DNA of 64,000 bases from Campylobacter hepaticus (GTDB lineage Bacteria > Campylobacterota > Campylobacteria > Campylobacterales > Campylobacteraceae): assembly GCF_001687475.2 (NCBI RefSeq), contig NZ_CP031611.1:496001-560000 (forward strand), written 5' to 3'. The notes beneath the pieces were generated by a model that saw only the letters and a program-made list of their open reading frames with translations, was not told the origin of the DNA and did not search any database. Both the position numbers and the translations under genes were made by a program. Below are positions 8,365 through 18,536 of this stretch, one piece after another; position 1 is the first letter of the stretch; every line of letters starts with the position of its first letter.

Positions 8365-9429
8365 ATGAAATATCCTTTAGATTGCGAAGAAACTTTTGAA
8401 AAATCATTTTTATTTTGGTTAAGCAAGTATGTGAAATTTAAACTTAATTCCCTATCCAATAAAGAACTTAAAAATCCAAAGGTCTTAACAGAGGTAAATT
8501 TCCATCTTTCAAAAGGTGTAAGCAATATCGAAGAACTTGATGCTTTAACAAAAAAAGCAAGAAATGCCGGATTAAGTGGAGTAAATACTTATTTTAATCC
8601 TTTAAAAAAAATATTTGAATATTTAAATTTTTATAAACTACATTCTTTAAAGCAAATTGATGAAGAACTTATTGTAGAAGTTTTAGCAAGCATAAGCGCT
8701 TCTTTATCAGATGCTAGTAAAAAAAATTATCGCATTGCAGTGATTAATTTTTTTAATTTTTTAGATAAACAAAATGAAGAAGATCAAAAAGCTCATATTT
8801 TTGATATTGTTCTTAAAAATTGGGGAGGAATATCAGGTTCAAAAGGAAATAAATTGCCTGAATTTATGAGCGAGGAAGAACTTAAAAAATTTCTCAATGC
8901 TGTAGATAATGCAAATTTTAAAAATAATACCATACGCAATAAACTCATCATTAAAATCATTATTTTTACAGGAATAAGAGTTAGTGAAGCTATTAACATT
9001 AAAATGGGGGATATTAGCGAAGAAAATGATCTTTATATTATAAGAATACGTGCTAAAGGTAATAAATACCGCATAGTAATGATTAAAAAAGATCTTATTT
9101 GTGATTTATTAAATCATGTTAATATTAATTATATGAGCAAAGATGCTCTACTTTTTGTAAACAAAAAAGGCACCCCGCTTACTCAATCTTATGTCAGTCG
9201 TATTGTTGAACAGATCTTGTTTCGTGCAGGTATACGTAAACAAAAAAATGGTGCACATATGCTACGCCATACTTTTGCAACCCTACTTTATAAAAAACAA
9301 AAAGATTTAATTTTAGTTCAAGAGGCCTTAGGACATGCTAGCTTAAATACTTCAAGAATTTATACACACTTTAATAATGATAAGCTTAAACTTGCAGCAC
9401 AAGTTGCAAAGGAATTGCATGATTATTAA
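8365..9429 (+). CDS. xerH: Tyrosine recombinase XerH
   Basis: 354 residues, long for Xer proteins, as in epsilonproteobacterial XerH. The catalytic set is complete: R205 (TGIRVSE), K231, H298-x-x-R301 (GAHMLRH), H324 (ALGHAS) and the nucleophile Y333. It resolves chromosome dimers by itself at difH, activated by FtsK. The 3' end overlaps pabBC, with xerH ending in LHDY. The adjoining palindrome upstream is its likely target. Confidence 0.93.
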   Translation: MKYPLDCEETFEKSFLFWLSKYVKFKLNSLSNKELKNPKVLTEVNFHLSKGVSNIEELDALTKKARNAGLSGVNTYFNPLKKIFEYLNFYKLHSLKQIDEELIVEVLASISASLSDASKKNYRIAVINFFNFLDKQNEEDQKAHIFDIVLKNWGGISGSKGNKLPEFMSEEELKKFLNAVDNANFKNNTIRNKLIIKIIIFTGIRVSEAINIKMGDISEENDLYIIRIRAKGNKYRIVMIKKDLICDLLNHVNINYMSKDALLFVNKKGTPLTQSYVSRIVEQILFRAGIRKQKNGAHMLRHTFATLLYKKQKDLILVQEALGHASLNTSRIYTHFNNDKLKLAAQVAKELHDY

Positions 9430-11203
9430 CAATTTTGCTGTATTTGGCAAATATTTTTATTATGATCTTAAACATATTTTAAGAGCTTTTAATCTCAAAG
9501 AAACCAAAGAATGCTTTGATTTTATAGAAAAAAATAAAAATGATTTGTATTGTTTAATGTTTGCAGATTATGAATTGTATCAATATTTTCAAGATAAGAA
9601 TCTAACAAGCAAAAAACCTTATTTATCAGTATTTGCTTTTACAAAAAGAAAAAGATTTGAAAATAAAATTTTAGATCAAGAACGTTTTATTCCTGAATTT
9701 ATAAGTTTTTTAGATCAAACAAATTATGAAAAAAATTTCATTGAAGTAAAAAAAGCTATTGCCAAAGGCAGAGTCTATCAATTAAACCTCACTCAAAGCT
9801 TTTATTTTAAAAGCAAGATGAATGCTTTTAATCTTTTCAAACTTTTGCTTTCTAGACAAAATACTTCTCTTAAAGCCTTTATAAAAGACGAAAATAGAGA
9901 AATTTTATCATTTTCACCAGAGCTTTTTTTTAAGATAAAAAATAGGAAAATTACAACAAAACCCATGAAAGGCACCATAAAACGTGATCAAGATCCTATA
10001 AAAGATCAAAATAATAAATTCTTTTTACAAAATGATGAAAAAAATATTAGCGAAAATGTTATGATTTGTGATCTTTTACGCAATGACCTTGCTAAAATTA
10101 TTAAAAAAAATACTCTTAAAACTAAACTTTTTAAAATTCAAAGCCACCCTACTTTACATCAAATGACTTCAAGCGTCAAAGGAAAACTCAAAAAAAACAT
10201 TTCTTTATATCAAATTTTTAAAGCACTCTTCCCATGTGGATCTATAACAGGTGCTCCTAAACTTGAAAGCATAAAATTTATACAAGAATTAGAACAAAAA
10301 GAACGTGGAATTTATTGTGGATCTATAGGTCTTGCTCATAAAAATAAAGCTACATTTAATGTAGCCATACGTACCTTAGAAAAACAAGATGAAATTTATA
10401 AATACAGTACAGGTAGCGGTTTAGTTTGGGATTCTAAAATGCAAGAGGAATTTGAAGAACTTCAGCTTAAAAGCGCTATTTTAAATCCATGTGAGTTTTA
10501 TCTTTTTGAAACTATGTATTTTAAAAATAATACTGTTTTATTTTTCAAAGAACATTTGCAAAGACTCATTAACTCGGCTTTAAAGTATAATTTTAATCTA
10601 AATAATATATTTAAAGATTGCCATGATATTTTAAGTGAAAAAAAATCTTACTTAAAATTTCACAATCTCACTCTTTTTGAACTCAATGAAAAAATTTTCC
10701 ATCACAACCATTCTTTATTTTATCCTTTTATTCCACCTTTTAAAAATTCGCTAAAAGAAGGTGTTTTAAAACTTATTTTACATAAAAATGGAAAATATGA
10801 ATTAAAACAAGATATTTTAAAAAGCAATTCTAGTGATATTTTGTTTTTAAGCAATGAAAAAATTTATTCTAAAAGTGATAATCTTTTTCATAAAACTTCT
10901 TTACGTACTTTTTATGAAAAACATGCGCATAAATGGAGAGAAAATTTATGCTATGATATAGTTTTTTTTAATGAAAAAAAAGAACTTTGCGAGGGTTCTA
11001 GAAGCAATATCATACTAGAAAAAAACAAACATTTTTACACTCCAAAATTACAAAGTGGTATGTTAAATGGTGTTTATAGGAATTTTTTATTAAAACTTAA
11101 ATTCATAGAAGAAAAAAAACTTTTTAAACAAGATTTATTTAAGGCTGATAATATTTATTGTATTAATTCTGTACGAGGTTTAAAAAAGGTAAAATTGCCA
11201 TGA
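9419..11203 (+). CDS. pabB: Fused aminodeoxychorismate synthase component I / aminodeoxychorismate lyase
   Basis: 594 residues from the ATG at 9419, preceded by AAAGGA; a longer in-frame extension into xerH (from 9377) is unlikely. Residues ~75-360 are the chorismate-binding synthase (KPMKGT, DLLRND, HPTLHQM, GSITGAPKLESI). From ~370 a fold-type IV PLP lyase follows (FETMYF, HKTSLRTFY, EGSRSNI), like PabC. Together with PabA it converts chorismate and glutamine to 4-aminobenzoate and pyruvate for folate. It overlaps xerH by 11 bases and pabA by 4, so the three are probably co-transcribed. Confidence 0.92.
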   Translation: MIINNFAVFGKYFYYDLKHILRAFNLKETKECFDFIEKNKNDLYCLMFADYELYQYFQDKNLTSKKPYLSVFAFTKRKRFENKILDQERFIPEFISFLDQTNYEKNFIEVKKAIAKGRVYQLNLTQSFYFKSKMNAFNLFKLLLSRQNTSLKAFIKDENREILSFSPELFFKIKNRKITTKPMKGTIKRDQDPIKDQNNKFFLQNDEKNISENVMICDLLRNDLAKIIKKNTLKTKLFKIQSHPTLHQMTSSVKGKLKKNISLYQIFKALFPCGSITGAPKLESIKFIQELEQKERGIYCGSIGLAHKNKATFNVAIRTLEKQDEIYKYSTGSGLVWDSKMQEEFEELQLKSAILNPCEFYLFETMYFKNNTVLFFKEHLQRLINSALKYNFNLNNIFKDCHDILSEKKSYLKFHNLTLFELNEKIFHHNHSLFYPFIPPFKNSLKEGVLKLILHKNGKYELKQDILKSNSSDILFLSNEKIYSKSDNLFHKTSLRTFYEKHAHKWRENLCYDIVFFNEKKELCEGSRSNIILEKNKHFYTPKLQSGMLNGVYRNFLLKLKFIEEKKLFKQDLFKADNIYCINSVRGLKKVKLP

Positions 11204-11766
11204 AAAAAATTTTATTTATTGATAATTATGATTCTTTTTCTTATATTATTGTATATTATCTTAAAGAGCTTGGCTATGCTTGCAAAATTATAAAAAATGA
11301 TAGTTTTGATAAGGTTAAAGAATTAGAAAAATTTGATTTTACCCATCTTATTATTTCTCCTGGCCCTCATTCTCCAAAAGAATCAAAATTGAGTTTAAAA
11401 GCCATTAAACATTTTAAAAAAAATAAAAAAATTCTAGGTATTTGCCTAGGGCATCAATGCATAGCTGAAGTTTTTGGCGGAAAAGTTTCTAAAATGGAAA
11501 ATCCCATGCACGGAAAAATTTCAAAACTTTATTTTAAAAAAGATCCTATCTTTAAAGATATAGAACAAGAATTTACAATTTGTCTATATCATTCTTTACA
11601 TATTAGCACTATGCCAAAACAATGTAAAATTTTAGCTTATAATTCTCAAAACATTATTATGGCTATTAAACATAAAAAATATGATATTTACGGTCTACAA
11701 TTTCATCCTGAGGCTGTATTAAGTCAAAATGGAAAAAAAATACTTAGTAATTTCATGAAAATCTAA
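11200..11766 (+). CDS. pabA: Glutamine amidotransferase subunit of aminodeoxychorismate synthase
   Basis: 188 residues, a class I glutamine amidotransferase. The triad is visible: C82 in GICLGHQ, H169 and E171 in QFHPEA. It supplies ammonia to the adjacent PabB. The ATG overlaps the pabB stop (ATGA). The same fold serves as TrpG in tryptophan synthesis, but the fused PabB-PabC partner points to folate. Confidence 0.92.
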   Translation: MKKILFIDNYDSFSYIIVYYLKELGYACKIIKNDSFDKVKELEKFDFTHLIISPGPHSPKESKLSLKAIKHFKKNKKILGICLGHQCIAEVFGGKVSKMENPMHGKISKLYFKKDPIFKDIEQEFTICLYHSLHISTMPKQCKILAYNSQNIIMAIKHKKYDIYGLQFHPEAVLSQNGKKILSNFMKI

Positions 11767-11866
11767 TGTTTTAAATAAAAAATAAATATATATTTAAAAT
11801 ATTATATTAAAAAAACTAATTTTAAAAAAAATAATAAATTTTTATATCTTTTCAAAAGTTTAAGAA

Positions 11867-11875
11867 TGCTATAAT
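11867..11875 (+). promoter_or_regulatory. Extended -10 promoter for murA-moeA
   Basis: TGCTATAAT in an AT-rich 139-bp gap, 30 bases before the murA ATG; TTAAGGAA is the ribosome site. Confidence 0.65.
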
Positions 11876-11905
11876 AATTTAGTTTTTAATTTTTTAAGGA
11901 AAAAT

Positions 11906-13162
11906 ATGACTTATTTAGAAATAGAAGGAACAAATCATTTAAATGGGGCTATTACTATAAGCGGAGCTAAAAATGCAGCACTTCCATTAATAGTTTCAAG
12001 TATATTAGCTAAAAATGAAGTATGCATTCATAATATTCCTAATGTAGCTGATATTAAAACTCTTATATCTTTATTGGAAAATTTGGGAGCTACAATACAT
12101 TTTCAAAACAATACCGCTTTATTGAATACTAATACTTTAAATCAAACCATAGCTAAATATGATATAGTAAGAAAAATGCGTGCTTCTATACTTGCTTTAG
12201 GTCCTTTGCTTTCACGTTTTGGACATTGTGAAGTCTCTCTACCAGGAGGTTGTGCTATAGGGCAAAGACCTATTGATTTACACCTTTTAGCTTTGGAAAA
12301 AATGGGTGCACATATACAAATTAAACAAGGTTATGTTGTAGCTAATGGGAAATTAAAAGGTAGTGAAATACTTTTTGATAAAATTACTGTTACAGGTAGT
12401 GAAAATATTATTATGGCAGCAGCTTTAGCTAAAGGCACAACCAAACTTTTAAATATTGCAAAAGAGCCTGAAGTAGTCCAACTTTGTGAAGTTTTAGCTC
12501 ATGCAGGACTTTCAATTAAAGGCATTGGTACAGATGAACTTGAAATTTATGGTACAGATGGAGAGCTTTTAGAATTTAAAGAAATTAAAGTTATACCTGA
12601 TAGAATAGAAGCAGGAACTTATCTTTGTGCAGGAGCTATTACAAATTCTCAAATCACACTTTATCAAGCTAATCCTTCTCATTTAAGTGCAGTCTTATCC
12701 AAACTTCATCAAATGGGTTTTGATACTCTTGTTGAAAAAGATAGCCTAACCCTACTTCCAGCCAAAGAAATCAAACCTGTAGAAATCATGACTAGTGAAT
12801 ATCCTGGTTTTCCAACAGATATGCAAGCACAATTTATGGCTTTAGCTTTAAAAGCCAATGGAACTAGTATTATTGATGAAAAACTTTTTGAAAATCGTTT
12901 TATGCATGTTAGCGAGCTTTTAAGAATGGGCGCAGATATCAAACTTAATGGACATATTGCCACTATAGTAGGAGGAAAAGAACTCAACTGTGCTGATGTT
13001 ATGGCTACAGATTTAAGGGCTTCCTCAGCACTGATTTTAGCTGCATTAGCAGCTAAGGGTACAAGCAAGGTCCACAGAATTTATCATCTAGATCGTGGTT
13101 ATGAAAATTTAGAAAAAAAATTTAAAGCCTTAGGAGCTAAAATCACAAGGCTTGAAGAATGA
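11906..13162 (+). CDS. murA: UDP-N-acetylglucosamine 1-carboxyvinyltransferase
   Basis: 418 residues, matching E. coli MurA (419). It catalyses the first committed step of peptidoglycan synthesis, adding enolpyruvate from PEP to UDP-GlcNAc in the cytoplasm. The catalytic loop [14 protein letters not shown] carries C116, the fosfomycin target, so the Asp variant that gives intrinsic resistance is absent. The N-terminal SGAKNAALP (K22) and C-terminal DLRASSALI also fit. It overlaps moeA by ATGA. Confidence 0.97.
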   Translation: MTYLEIEGTNHLNGAITISGAKNAALPLIVSSILAKNEVCIHNIPNVADIKTLISLLENLGATIHFQNNTALLNTNTLNQTIAKYDIVRKMRASILALGPLLSRFGHCEVSLPGGCAIGQRPIDLHLLALEKMGAHIQIKQGYVVANGKLKGSEILFDKITVTGSENIIMAAALAKGTTKLLNIAKEPEVVQLCEVLAHAGLSIKGIGTDELEIYGTDGELLEFKEIKVIPDRIEAGTYLCAGAITNSQITLYQANPSHLSAVLSKLHQMGFDTLVEKDSLTLLPAKEIKPVEIMTSEYPGFPTDMQAQFMALALKANGTSIIDEKLFENRFMHVSELLRMGADIKLNGHIATIVGGKELNCADVMATDLRASSALILAALAAKGTSKVHRIYHLDRGYENLEKKFKALGAKITRLEE

Positions 13163-14319
13163 AAAATATTTTTGAAACTTTAAAAGATTTAAACAATCAA
13201 ATTTCGAGTTTAAATGAATCAGAATTAATAAGTCTTGAACAAGCAAAAAATAGAATTTTAGCAAAAGATCTTTATGCAAAAAAAAATCTACCTAGTTTTG
13301 ACAATGCTGCACTTGATGGCTATGCTTTTAATTATGCGCATTTAAACCATCCTTTAACCATCAAAGGAGTAATTTTTGCAGGAGATAAAAACAAGTATGA
13401 ACTTGGTACAAATGAATGCTATAAAATCATGACAGGTGCCATAATGCCTAAAAATGCTGATACTATTTTAATGCTTGAAGATGAATGCATAAAAAATGGT
13501 AAACTTATTATCAAAAAAGCCCCTAAACAATATAATGCTTATCGCTATAAAGGCGAAGAATTAAAAGAAAATGATTTTTTGCTAAAAAAAGGCACCAAAC
13601 TTAATAATAAACACATAGCTTTACTTGCTTCTCAAGGAATTTATAAAATAGAAGTTATAAGAAAAATTCGCATAGGTATTTTTTCAAGTGGAAATGAACT
13701 TAAAGAACCTTGGCAAGAATGCGATGAAAATAATATTTATAATGCTAATGCTTTGCCCTTATTAAACATGTTTGATAATACATCTTATCTTGGTATTATT
13801 GAAGATGATTTTATAAACACTAAGAAAGCTTTAGAAAATACTAATTTTGAACTTTTAATAACTTCAGGTGGTGCAAGTGTTGGAGAGGCAGATTTTATCG
13901 AACAAGCTTTAAATGAACTTGGCTTTAGTCCACTTTTTAAAGGTTTAAAAGCACGTCCTGCAAGACCAACCAAACTTTACCAAAAAAATCAAAAATTAGT
14001 TCTTATCTTGCCAGGAAATCCTATGGCAGCTTATCTTTCTTGTTTTATTTTTGCTAAAAAAATTATCAATTTGTTAAATGGAAATTTAGAAGAACCTTTA
14101 AAATTTCATGCTAAAATGGGAATGGATTTAAAACTTAAAAATGGCCGTAACAATCTTATTTTAGGAAATTTAGAAAAAGACATTTTCATCCCATTTAATG
14201 AAAACAAATTTGGCTCAGGAATGATACTTCCTCTTATAAAAAGTGAATTTTTGCTTATTAGTGATGAAGATACAAGTGAATTAAAAAAAGATGATGAAAT
14301 CAAACTTTTAAAATTATAA
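13159..14319 (+). CDS. moeA: Molybdopterin molybdenumtransferase MoeA
   Basis: 386 residues. MoeA inserts molybdate into adenylylated molybdopterin to make Mo cofactor, used by formate dehydrogenase, nitrate reductase and similar enzymes. Signatures are [10 protein letters not shown] (about 48-57), [19 protein letters not shown] and LPGNPMAA. It is coupled to murA by a 4-base overlap, with no obvious functional link. Epsilonproteobacteria often have two MoeA copies; this could be either. Confidence 0.93.
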   Translation: MKNIFETLKDLNNQISSLNESELISLEQAKNRILAKDLYAKKNLPSFDNAALDGYAFNYAHLNHPLTIKGVIFAGDKNKYELGTNECYKIMTGAIMPKNADTILMLEDECIKNGKLIIKKAPKQYNAYRYKGEELKENDFLLKKGTKLNNKHIALLASQGIYKIEVIRKIRIGIFSSGNELKEPWQECDENNIYNANALPLLNMFDNTSYLGIIEDDFINTKKALENTNFELLITSGGASVGEADFIEQALNELGFSPLFKGLKARPARPTKLYQKNQKLVLILPGNPMAAYLSCFIFAKKIINLLNGNLEEPLKFHAKMGMDLKLKNGRNNLILGNLEKDIFIPFNENKFGSGMILPLIKSEFLLISDEDTSELKKDDEIKLLKL

Positions 14320-14323
14320 ATTA

Positions 14324-15172
14324 TTAACTGAGTTGATTTTCATCATCATCGTTATGAATGTATTGTTCATCATTTTCTAAAGTATCCACAAAACGTCCTA
14401 TTCTTTCCCAGCGTACATTTTTATCTTTATCCCAAGAAAAATATACAAACCAAGGTTTTCCTACTATTAATCTATAAGGTACTGAACCCCAAAAACGACT
14501 ATCATAAGAATAATCCCTATTATCTCCAACCATAAAATACTCATTTTCAGGCACATCAAAAACATAAGCATTGCCACCGCTAAAACCTATATGATGACCT
14601 AATTCCTTAAGATAAGTTGGAGACATGGCAAAATTACCTATACTAAGAAAACGTAAAATATCATTTTCTATATCTTTATTAGAATCATAATGTATACCTT
14701 TTTGCTTATAAGGCTCTTTAACATAAATATTACCACCAAAATTTACAAGATCATTAGGATAATATTCTTTCATAAATTGATCCCCTTCATGCATTCTTAC
14801 ATAAAGTGTTTTATTAGAATAAATTATCCTATCTCCACCTACACCTACACAACGTTTTACAAAATGTTCTTTTTCATTACGAGGATTTCTAAAAACTACT
14901 ATATCACCTCTTTGAGGACCTTGTGCTTGGATTAAATGGCCATTTTTGTTAAAATCTGGCAAAACAGGGATTTCAAGCCAAGGAATATGAGGGGTTGGAA
15001 TTCCATAAGTAAATTTTTTAACAAATAAAAAATCTCCTACTAATAAAGTATTTTTCATAGAACCTGAAGGTATTACAAAAGCTTGTATAAAGAAAAAAAT
15101 CACCAAAAGAACTATAATTACAGTCCCTGTCCAAGATTGAGAAAATTTATATATTTTTCTTAAAATTTCCAT
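14324..15172 (-). CDS. lepB: Signal peptidase I
   Basis: 282 residues. One N-terminal membrane helix (about 16-34), then the periplasmic catalytic domain. The Ser/Lys dyad is S38 (PSGSM) and K106 (FVKRCVG); the later box GDNRDYSYDSRFWG is also present. It removes signal peptides from exported preproteins. It follows folD by 8 bases on the minus strand and ends 4 bases from the convergent moeA stop, without a clear hairpin between them. Confidence 0.96.
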   Translation of the reverse strand: MEILRKIYKFSQSWTGTVIIVLLVIFFFIQAFVIPSGSMKNTLLVGDFLFVKKFTYGIPTPHIPWLEIPVLPDFNKNGHLIQAQGPQRGDIVVFRNPRNEKEHFVKRCVGVGGDRIIYSNKTLYVRMHEGDQFMKEYYPNDLVNFGGNIYVKEPYKQKGIHYDSNKDIENDILRFLSIGNFAMSPTYLKELGHHIGFSGGNAYVFDVPENEYFMVGDNRDYSYDSRFWGSVPYRLIVGKPWFVYFSWDKDKNVRWERIGRFVDTLENDEQYIHNDDDENQLS

Positions 15173-15180
15173 TATTGTTC

Positions 15181-16029
15181 CTAATTAAGCCTATTTTTAG
15201 CTGATTTAACAGTATTTTCTAAAAGCATGGCTATGGTCATAGGACCTACACCACCTGGGACAGGGGTAATATAACTTGATTTTTTAGATACTTCTTTAAA
15301 ATCTACATCTCCTGTTATCTTTCCATTTTCAAGATGATTAATACCAACATCAATTACAATAACACCCTCTTTTACCATATCTTCACGCAATAAATTAATA
15401 CAACCTGCTGCTACTATAATCAAATCTGCCTTTTTGGTATAAAAACTTAAATCCTTAGTTTTAATATGACAAATACTTACTGTAGCACCTGCATTTAAAA
15501 GCATACTTGCCATAGGGCGACCTACTATATTTGAAGCACCAATAATCACAGCATCCTTGCCCTCTAAATTAATTTGATATGTTTTTAACAAACGCATTAT
15601 GCCTAAAGGGGTACAAGGTAAAAATCCACTTTCTAAACCTAAATTTAAATAACCTACATTAATAGGATGAAATCCATCAACATCCTTACTACTTATGATA
15701 TTTTCAAGTATTAAATCTTTACAAATATGTTTAGGCAAAGGAAGTTGTACTAAAATACCATCAATACTATCATCATAATTTAAAGTATTAATTAAAGCTA
15801 AAAGTTCATTTTGAGTTGTATCTTGACTAAGATGATAAAGTAAAGATTTAATTCCACATTCTTCGCAAGCTTTAGTTTTAGAACTAACATAAGTTTGACT
15901 TGCTGCATTATCTCCAACTAAAATAACCGCTAAACAACTTTGAATACCTTTATTTTTTAATAATTGATTTTTCTCTTTTACTTCTTCTTTAATTTTTATA
16001 CTTAAAGCTTTACCATCAAGTAAAATCAT
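15181..16029 (-). CDS. folD: Bifunctional methylenetetrahydrofolate dehydrogenase / cyclohydrolase
   Basis: 282 residues. Converts 5,10-methylene-THF to 10-formyl-THF using NADP. Visible motifs: active-site Y49-x3-K53 region (TYVSSKTKAC), VQLPLPKH, KDVDGFHP, the Rossmann GASNIVGRP, and the C-terminal TPVPGGVGPMT. A ribosome site TAAGGAA precedes the ATG, and TATAAA/TACAAT hexamers within 50 bases upstream are possible -10 boxes. lepB follows in the same operon. Confidence 0.97.
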   Translation of the reverse strand: MILLDGKALSIKIKEEVKEKNQLLKNKGIQSCLAVILVGDNAASQTYVSSKTKACEECGIKSLLYHLSQDTTQNELLALINTLNYDDSIDGILVQLPLPKHICKDLILENIISSKDVDGFHPINVGYLNLGLESGFLPCTPLGIMRLLKTYQINLEGKDAVIIGASNIVGRPMASMLLNAGATVSICHIKTKDLSFYTKKADLIIVAAGCINLLREDMVKEGVIVIDVGINHLENGKITGDVDFKEVSKKSSYITPVPGGVGPMTIAMLLENTVKSAKNRLN

Positions 16030-16109
16030 TATTTTCCTTATTGCAAAATTTATAGCTTTTTTAAAGTAAAAATTGTATCATATTAAAACTTTATTAACAA
16101 GGTTAAGCT

Positions 16110-16457
16110 TTGAAATTCGCTTTAATGTTTTTTTTATTAAATATCAACCTTTTTAGTGCAGATTTTATTACACTTAAAGAATACGCTAAAATGTTATATG
16201 AAAATCCAAGAGGTATTAGTTGTAAAAAATGCCATGGAAAAGATGGGAGCGAACAAATTTTAGGATATTATACAAAAAATGGTATCAAAACAGCTTATAA
16301 AATTCCAAGTATACAAAATCTTAATTTTGAAAAATTTAAAAACTCTTTAAATCAAACTAAGAATACTAAATCTATTATGCCAAATTATTCTTTAACCGAT
16401 GATGAAGTTATGACTTTATATAATTATATTAAGCAATTTAGTAAGGAAGAAAAATGA
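16110..16457 (+). CDS. Small mono-heme c-type cytochrome
   Basis: 115 residues from a TTG start after AAGGTT. A signal peptide (about 1-17, ending NLFSAD) directs it to the periplasm. One heme motif, CKKCHG, follows at about residues 40-45, and a distal Met in IMPNYSL near residue 90 is a good axial ligand, as in class I c553-like cytochromes. It probably carries electrons, partner unknown. It overlaps hemL by ATGA. Confidence 0.83.
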   Translation: MKFALMFFLLNINLFSADFITLKEYAKMLYENPRGISCKKCHGKDGSEQILGYYTKNGIKTAYKIPSIQNLNFEKFKNSLNQTKNTKSIMPNYSLTDDEVMTLYNYIKQFSKEEK

Positions 16458-17728
16458 CTAATGAAAAAGCTTTTGAACAAGCATGTAAATTTATAGCAGG
16501 TGGCGTGAATTCTCCAGTTCGCGCTTTTACAAATGTCCAAAGTCAACCCAAATTTATTTCCCATGGCAAAGGAGCTTATATTTTTGACATAGAAGGAAAT
16601 GCTTATATAGATTATGTACAAAGTTGGGGACCTTTGCTTTTTGGACATTGTGATAAAGATATTCAAAAAGCATGCTATAAAGCATTAAAAAAAGGATCAA
16701 GTTTTGGTGCTCCAACTTTATTAGAAACAGAATTAGCTAAACTGATTTTAACTGACTTTCCTCATTTAGATAAAATTCGTTTTGTTAGCAGTGGTACAGA
16801 AGCCACTATGAGTGCTATTCGTCTTGCACGTGGTTTTACAAAGAAAAAGAAAATTTTAAAATTTGAAGGATGTTATCATGGGCATTCTGATTCTTTATTA
16901 GTAAGCGCAGGAAGTGGCGCTGCTACTTTTAACTCCCCTAGTTCTTTAGGAGTTTTAGAAGATTTAGCTAAATATACCCTAGTTGCAAAATACAATGATA
17001 TACAAAGCGTTGAGGAACTTTTTAAAAAAAATAAAGATATTGCTTGTGTTATTATTGAACCCATTGCAGGAAATATGGGATTAGTTCCAGCCAAGCAAGC
17101 TTTTTTAGAAGAACTTTATAAACTTTGTAAAGCTAATGAAACTTTACTAATTTTTGATGAAGTTATGAGTGGATATAGAGCTTCTTATCTTGGATCTTAT
17201 GGAATTAATCATATCCAAGCTGATATAGTAACTTTTGGTAAAGTTATAGGAGGGGGTTTGCCTGCTGGTGCATTTGCTGCTAAAGCTGAAATTATGGATA
17301 TTTTAAGTCCTTTAGGTGGGGTTTATCAAGCAGGAACTTTAAGCGGCAATCCTTTGGCAATGGCAGCAGGTATTGCAAGTCTCACAAAAGCAAAAAAGAA
17401 AATCAATCTTTATGAAAAACTTGGAGAATTAGCTAAAAAACTTACTCAAGAAATGAAAAAATTAGCTAATGAAAAAGGAATTCCTTTACAAATTTGTCAT
17501 ATTGGCTCCATGTTTGGATATTTTTTTATTAAAGATCCTGTATTAAATTATCAAGATGCCTTAAAATCTGATCTTAAATTATTTTCAAAATTTCACAAAA
17601 ATATGCTTGAAAATAAAATTTATTTGGCACCTTCACAATTTGAAACAGGTTTTATTTGTTCAAAAATAACGCACAAAATGATAGATACAACACTACAAGC
17701 CATACAAGAAAGTTTTAGAAAAATATGA
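16454..17728 (+). CDS. hemL: Glutamate-1-semialdehyde 2,1-aminomutase
   Basis: 424 residues, PLP-dependent aminotransferase class III. It makes 5-aminolevulinate from glutamate-1-semialdehyde, the C5 entry to heme. Motifs: GGVNSPVRAF at the N-terminus, SSGTEATMSAIRLARG, CYHGHSD, IFDEVMSGYR, and the PLP lysine in TFGKVIGGGLP. Translationally coupled to the small cytochrome c upstream, so heme supply and a heme protein share a transcript. Confidence 0.97.
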   Translation: MTNEKAFEQACKFIAGGVNSPVRAFTNVQSQPKFISHGKGAYIFDIEGNAYIDYVQSWGPLLFGHCDKDIQKACYKALKKGSSFGAPTLLETELAKLILTDFPHLDKIRFVSSGTEATMSAIRLARGFTKKKKILKFEGCYHGHSDSLLVSAGSGAATFNSPSSLGVLEDLAKYTLVAKYNDIQSVEELFKKNKDIACVIIEPIAGNMGLVPAKQAFLEELYKLCKANETLLIFDEVMSGYRASYLGSYGINHIQADIVTFGKVIGGGLPAGAFAAKAEIMDILSPLGGVYQAGTLSGNPLAMAAGIASLTKAKKKINLYEKLGELAKKLTQEMKKLANEKGIPLQICHIGSMFGYFFIKDPVLNYQDALKSDLKLFSKFHKNMLENKIYLAPSQFETGFICSKITHKMIDTTLQAIQESFRKI

Positions 17729-18042
17729 ATAATACCTTAAAAGAAAATCATACTGGCAAAAAAAGACAAAAAATTATACGCAGCACCCTTGAAGCTGCTC
17801 ATGGTTTAAGTCTTGGAATTTCTATAATAATTGCTATATTATTAGGTATAGCAATAGGATATTTGCTTAAACGGTTCACACCTTATCCCTGGCTTTTTTG
17901 GCTTGGAGTATTTTGGGGTATTGGTGGAGCAATACTTAATGTTTACAAAGCTTATAAAAATCAAATACAAACTTATGAAGAGTTTAGCAAAAGAGATGCT
18001 TTAATTCAAGAAAAAATTCAAGAAGAAAAAAATCAATTATGA
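17725..18042 (+). CDS. AtpZ/AtpI-like small membrane protein
   Basis: 105 residues with two membrane helices (about 32-51 and 57-74) separated by a short turn, and a charged C-terminal helix. The pattern SLGISIIIAILLGIAIGYLL plus WLFWLGVFWGIGGAILN matches the AtpZ/AtpI family associated with F-type ATPase assembly. The atp genes are not nearby. It overlaps hemL (ATGA) and the next gene (ATGA). Confidence 0.75.
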   Translation: MNNTLKENHTGKKRQKIIRSTLEAAHGLSLGISIIIAILLGIAIGYLLKRFTPYPWLFWLGVFWGIGGAILNVYKAYKNQIQTYEEFSKRDALIQEKIQEEKNQL

Positions 18043-18536
18043 AGCATAACGCAATTTTGTTTTATATCATTGTTAGTGTTCATTTATTTTTTTGGATTAT
18101 CTTTTTAATAACAAATAATTTAAAATTAGAGGTATTTTTAAGCTATGAAATAGCTTTTTTTAGTATTCTTTTAGTTGTTTTGTTTTCTTATTTAAACTAT
18201 AAAAAAGCCATAAGGAAAAAGATAGAAATTTATAAAAAAAATTTCAAAAATATTCCATTAATTTTTATAAAAACAAAACAAATTATTCCTAAAAAAGTTC
18301 ATTTTAAAGCAATAAAAGAGGATTTAAATATGAAAGATAAAATTCACTTTTTTACTTTATTTTTTTCTCTTTTTAAACTTATAGCTTATATGATATTAGT
18401 TGCTGGATTTTTATTCTTACATCGCCAAGATAAACTTAATATCTTAGCTTATATTTGTGGAATTTCATCCTTGCTAGTTTGTATATTTATTTTTCTTTTA
18501 TATATAAAAAAACATGAGTCCAAAAAAAATTATTAA
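18039..18536 (+). CDS. Integral membrane protein of unknown function
   Basis: 165 residues with four predicted membrane helices in two pairs (about 7-27, 34-51, 105-127, 133-155), joined by a basic cytoplasmic stretch of about 50 residues. No catalytic motif is visible. It sits between the AtpZ-like protein and an MFS transporter with overlaps on both sides. Function unknown. Confidence 0.72.
   Translation: MKHNAILFYIIVSVHLFFWIIFLITNNLKLEVFLSYEIAFFSILLVVLFSYLNYKKAIRKKIEIYKKNFKNIPLIFIKTKQIIPKKVHFKAIKEDLNMKDKIHFFTLFFSLFKLIAYMILVAGFLFLHRQDKLNILAYICGISSLLVCIFIFLLYIKKHESKKNY

Noticed and set aside
12709-13068. - strand ORF of 119 codons within murA
   Set aside because: Antisense shadow of a strongly conserved gene; no promoter or ribosome site.
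14690-14935. + strand ORF of 81 codons opposite lepB
   Set aside because: It lies wholly antisense to a clear signal peptidase, has a Ile/Tyr-rich composition expected of a shadow frame and no ribosome site.
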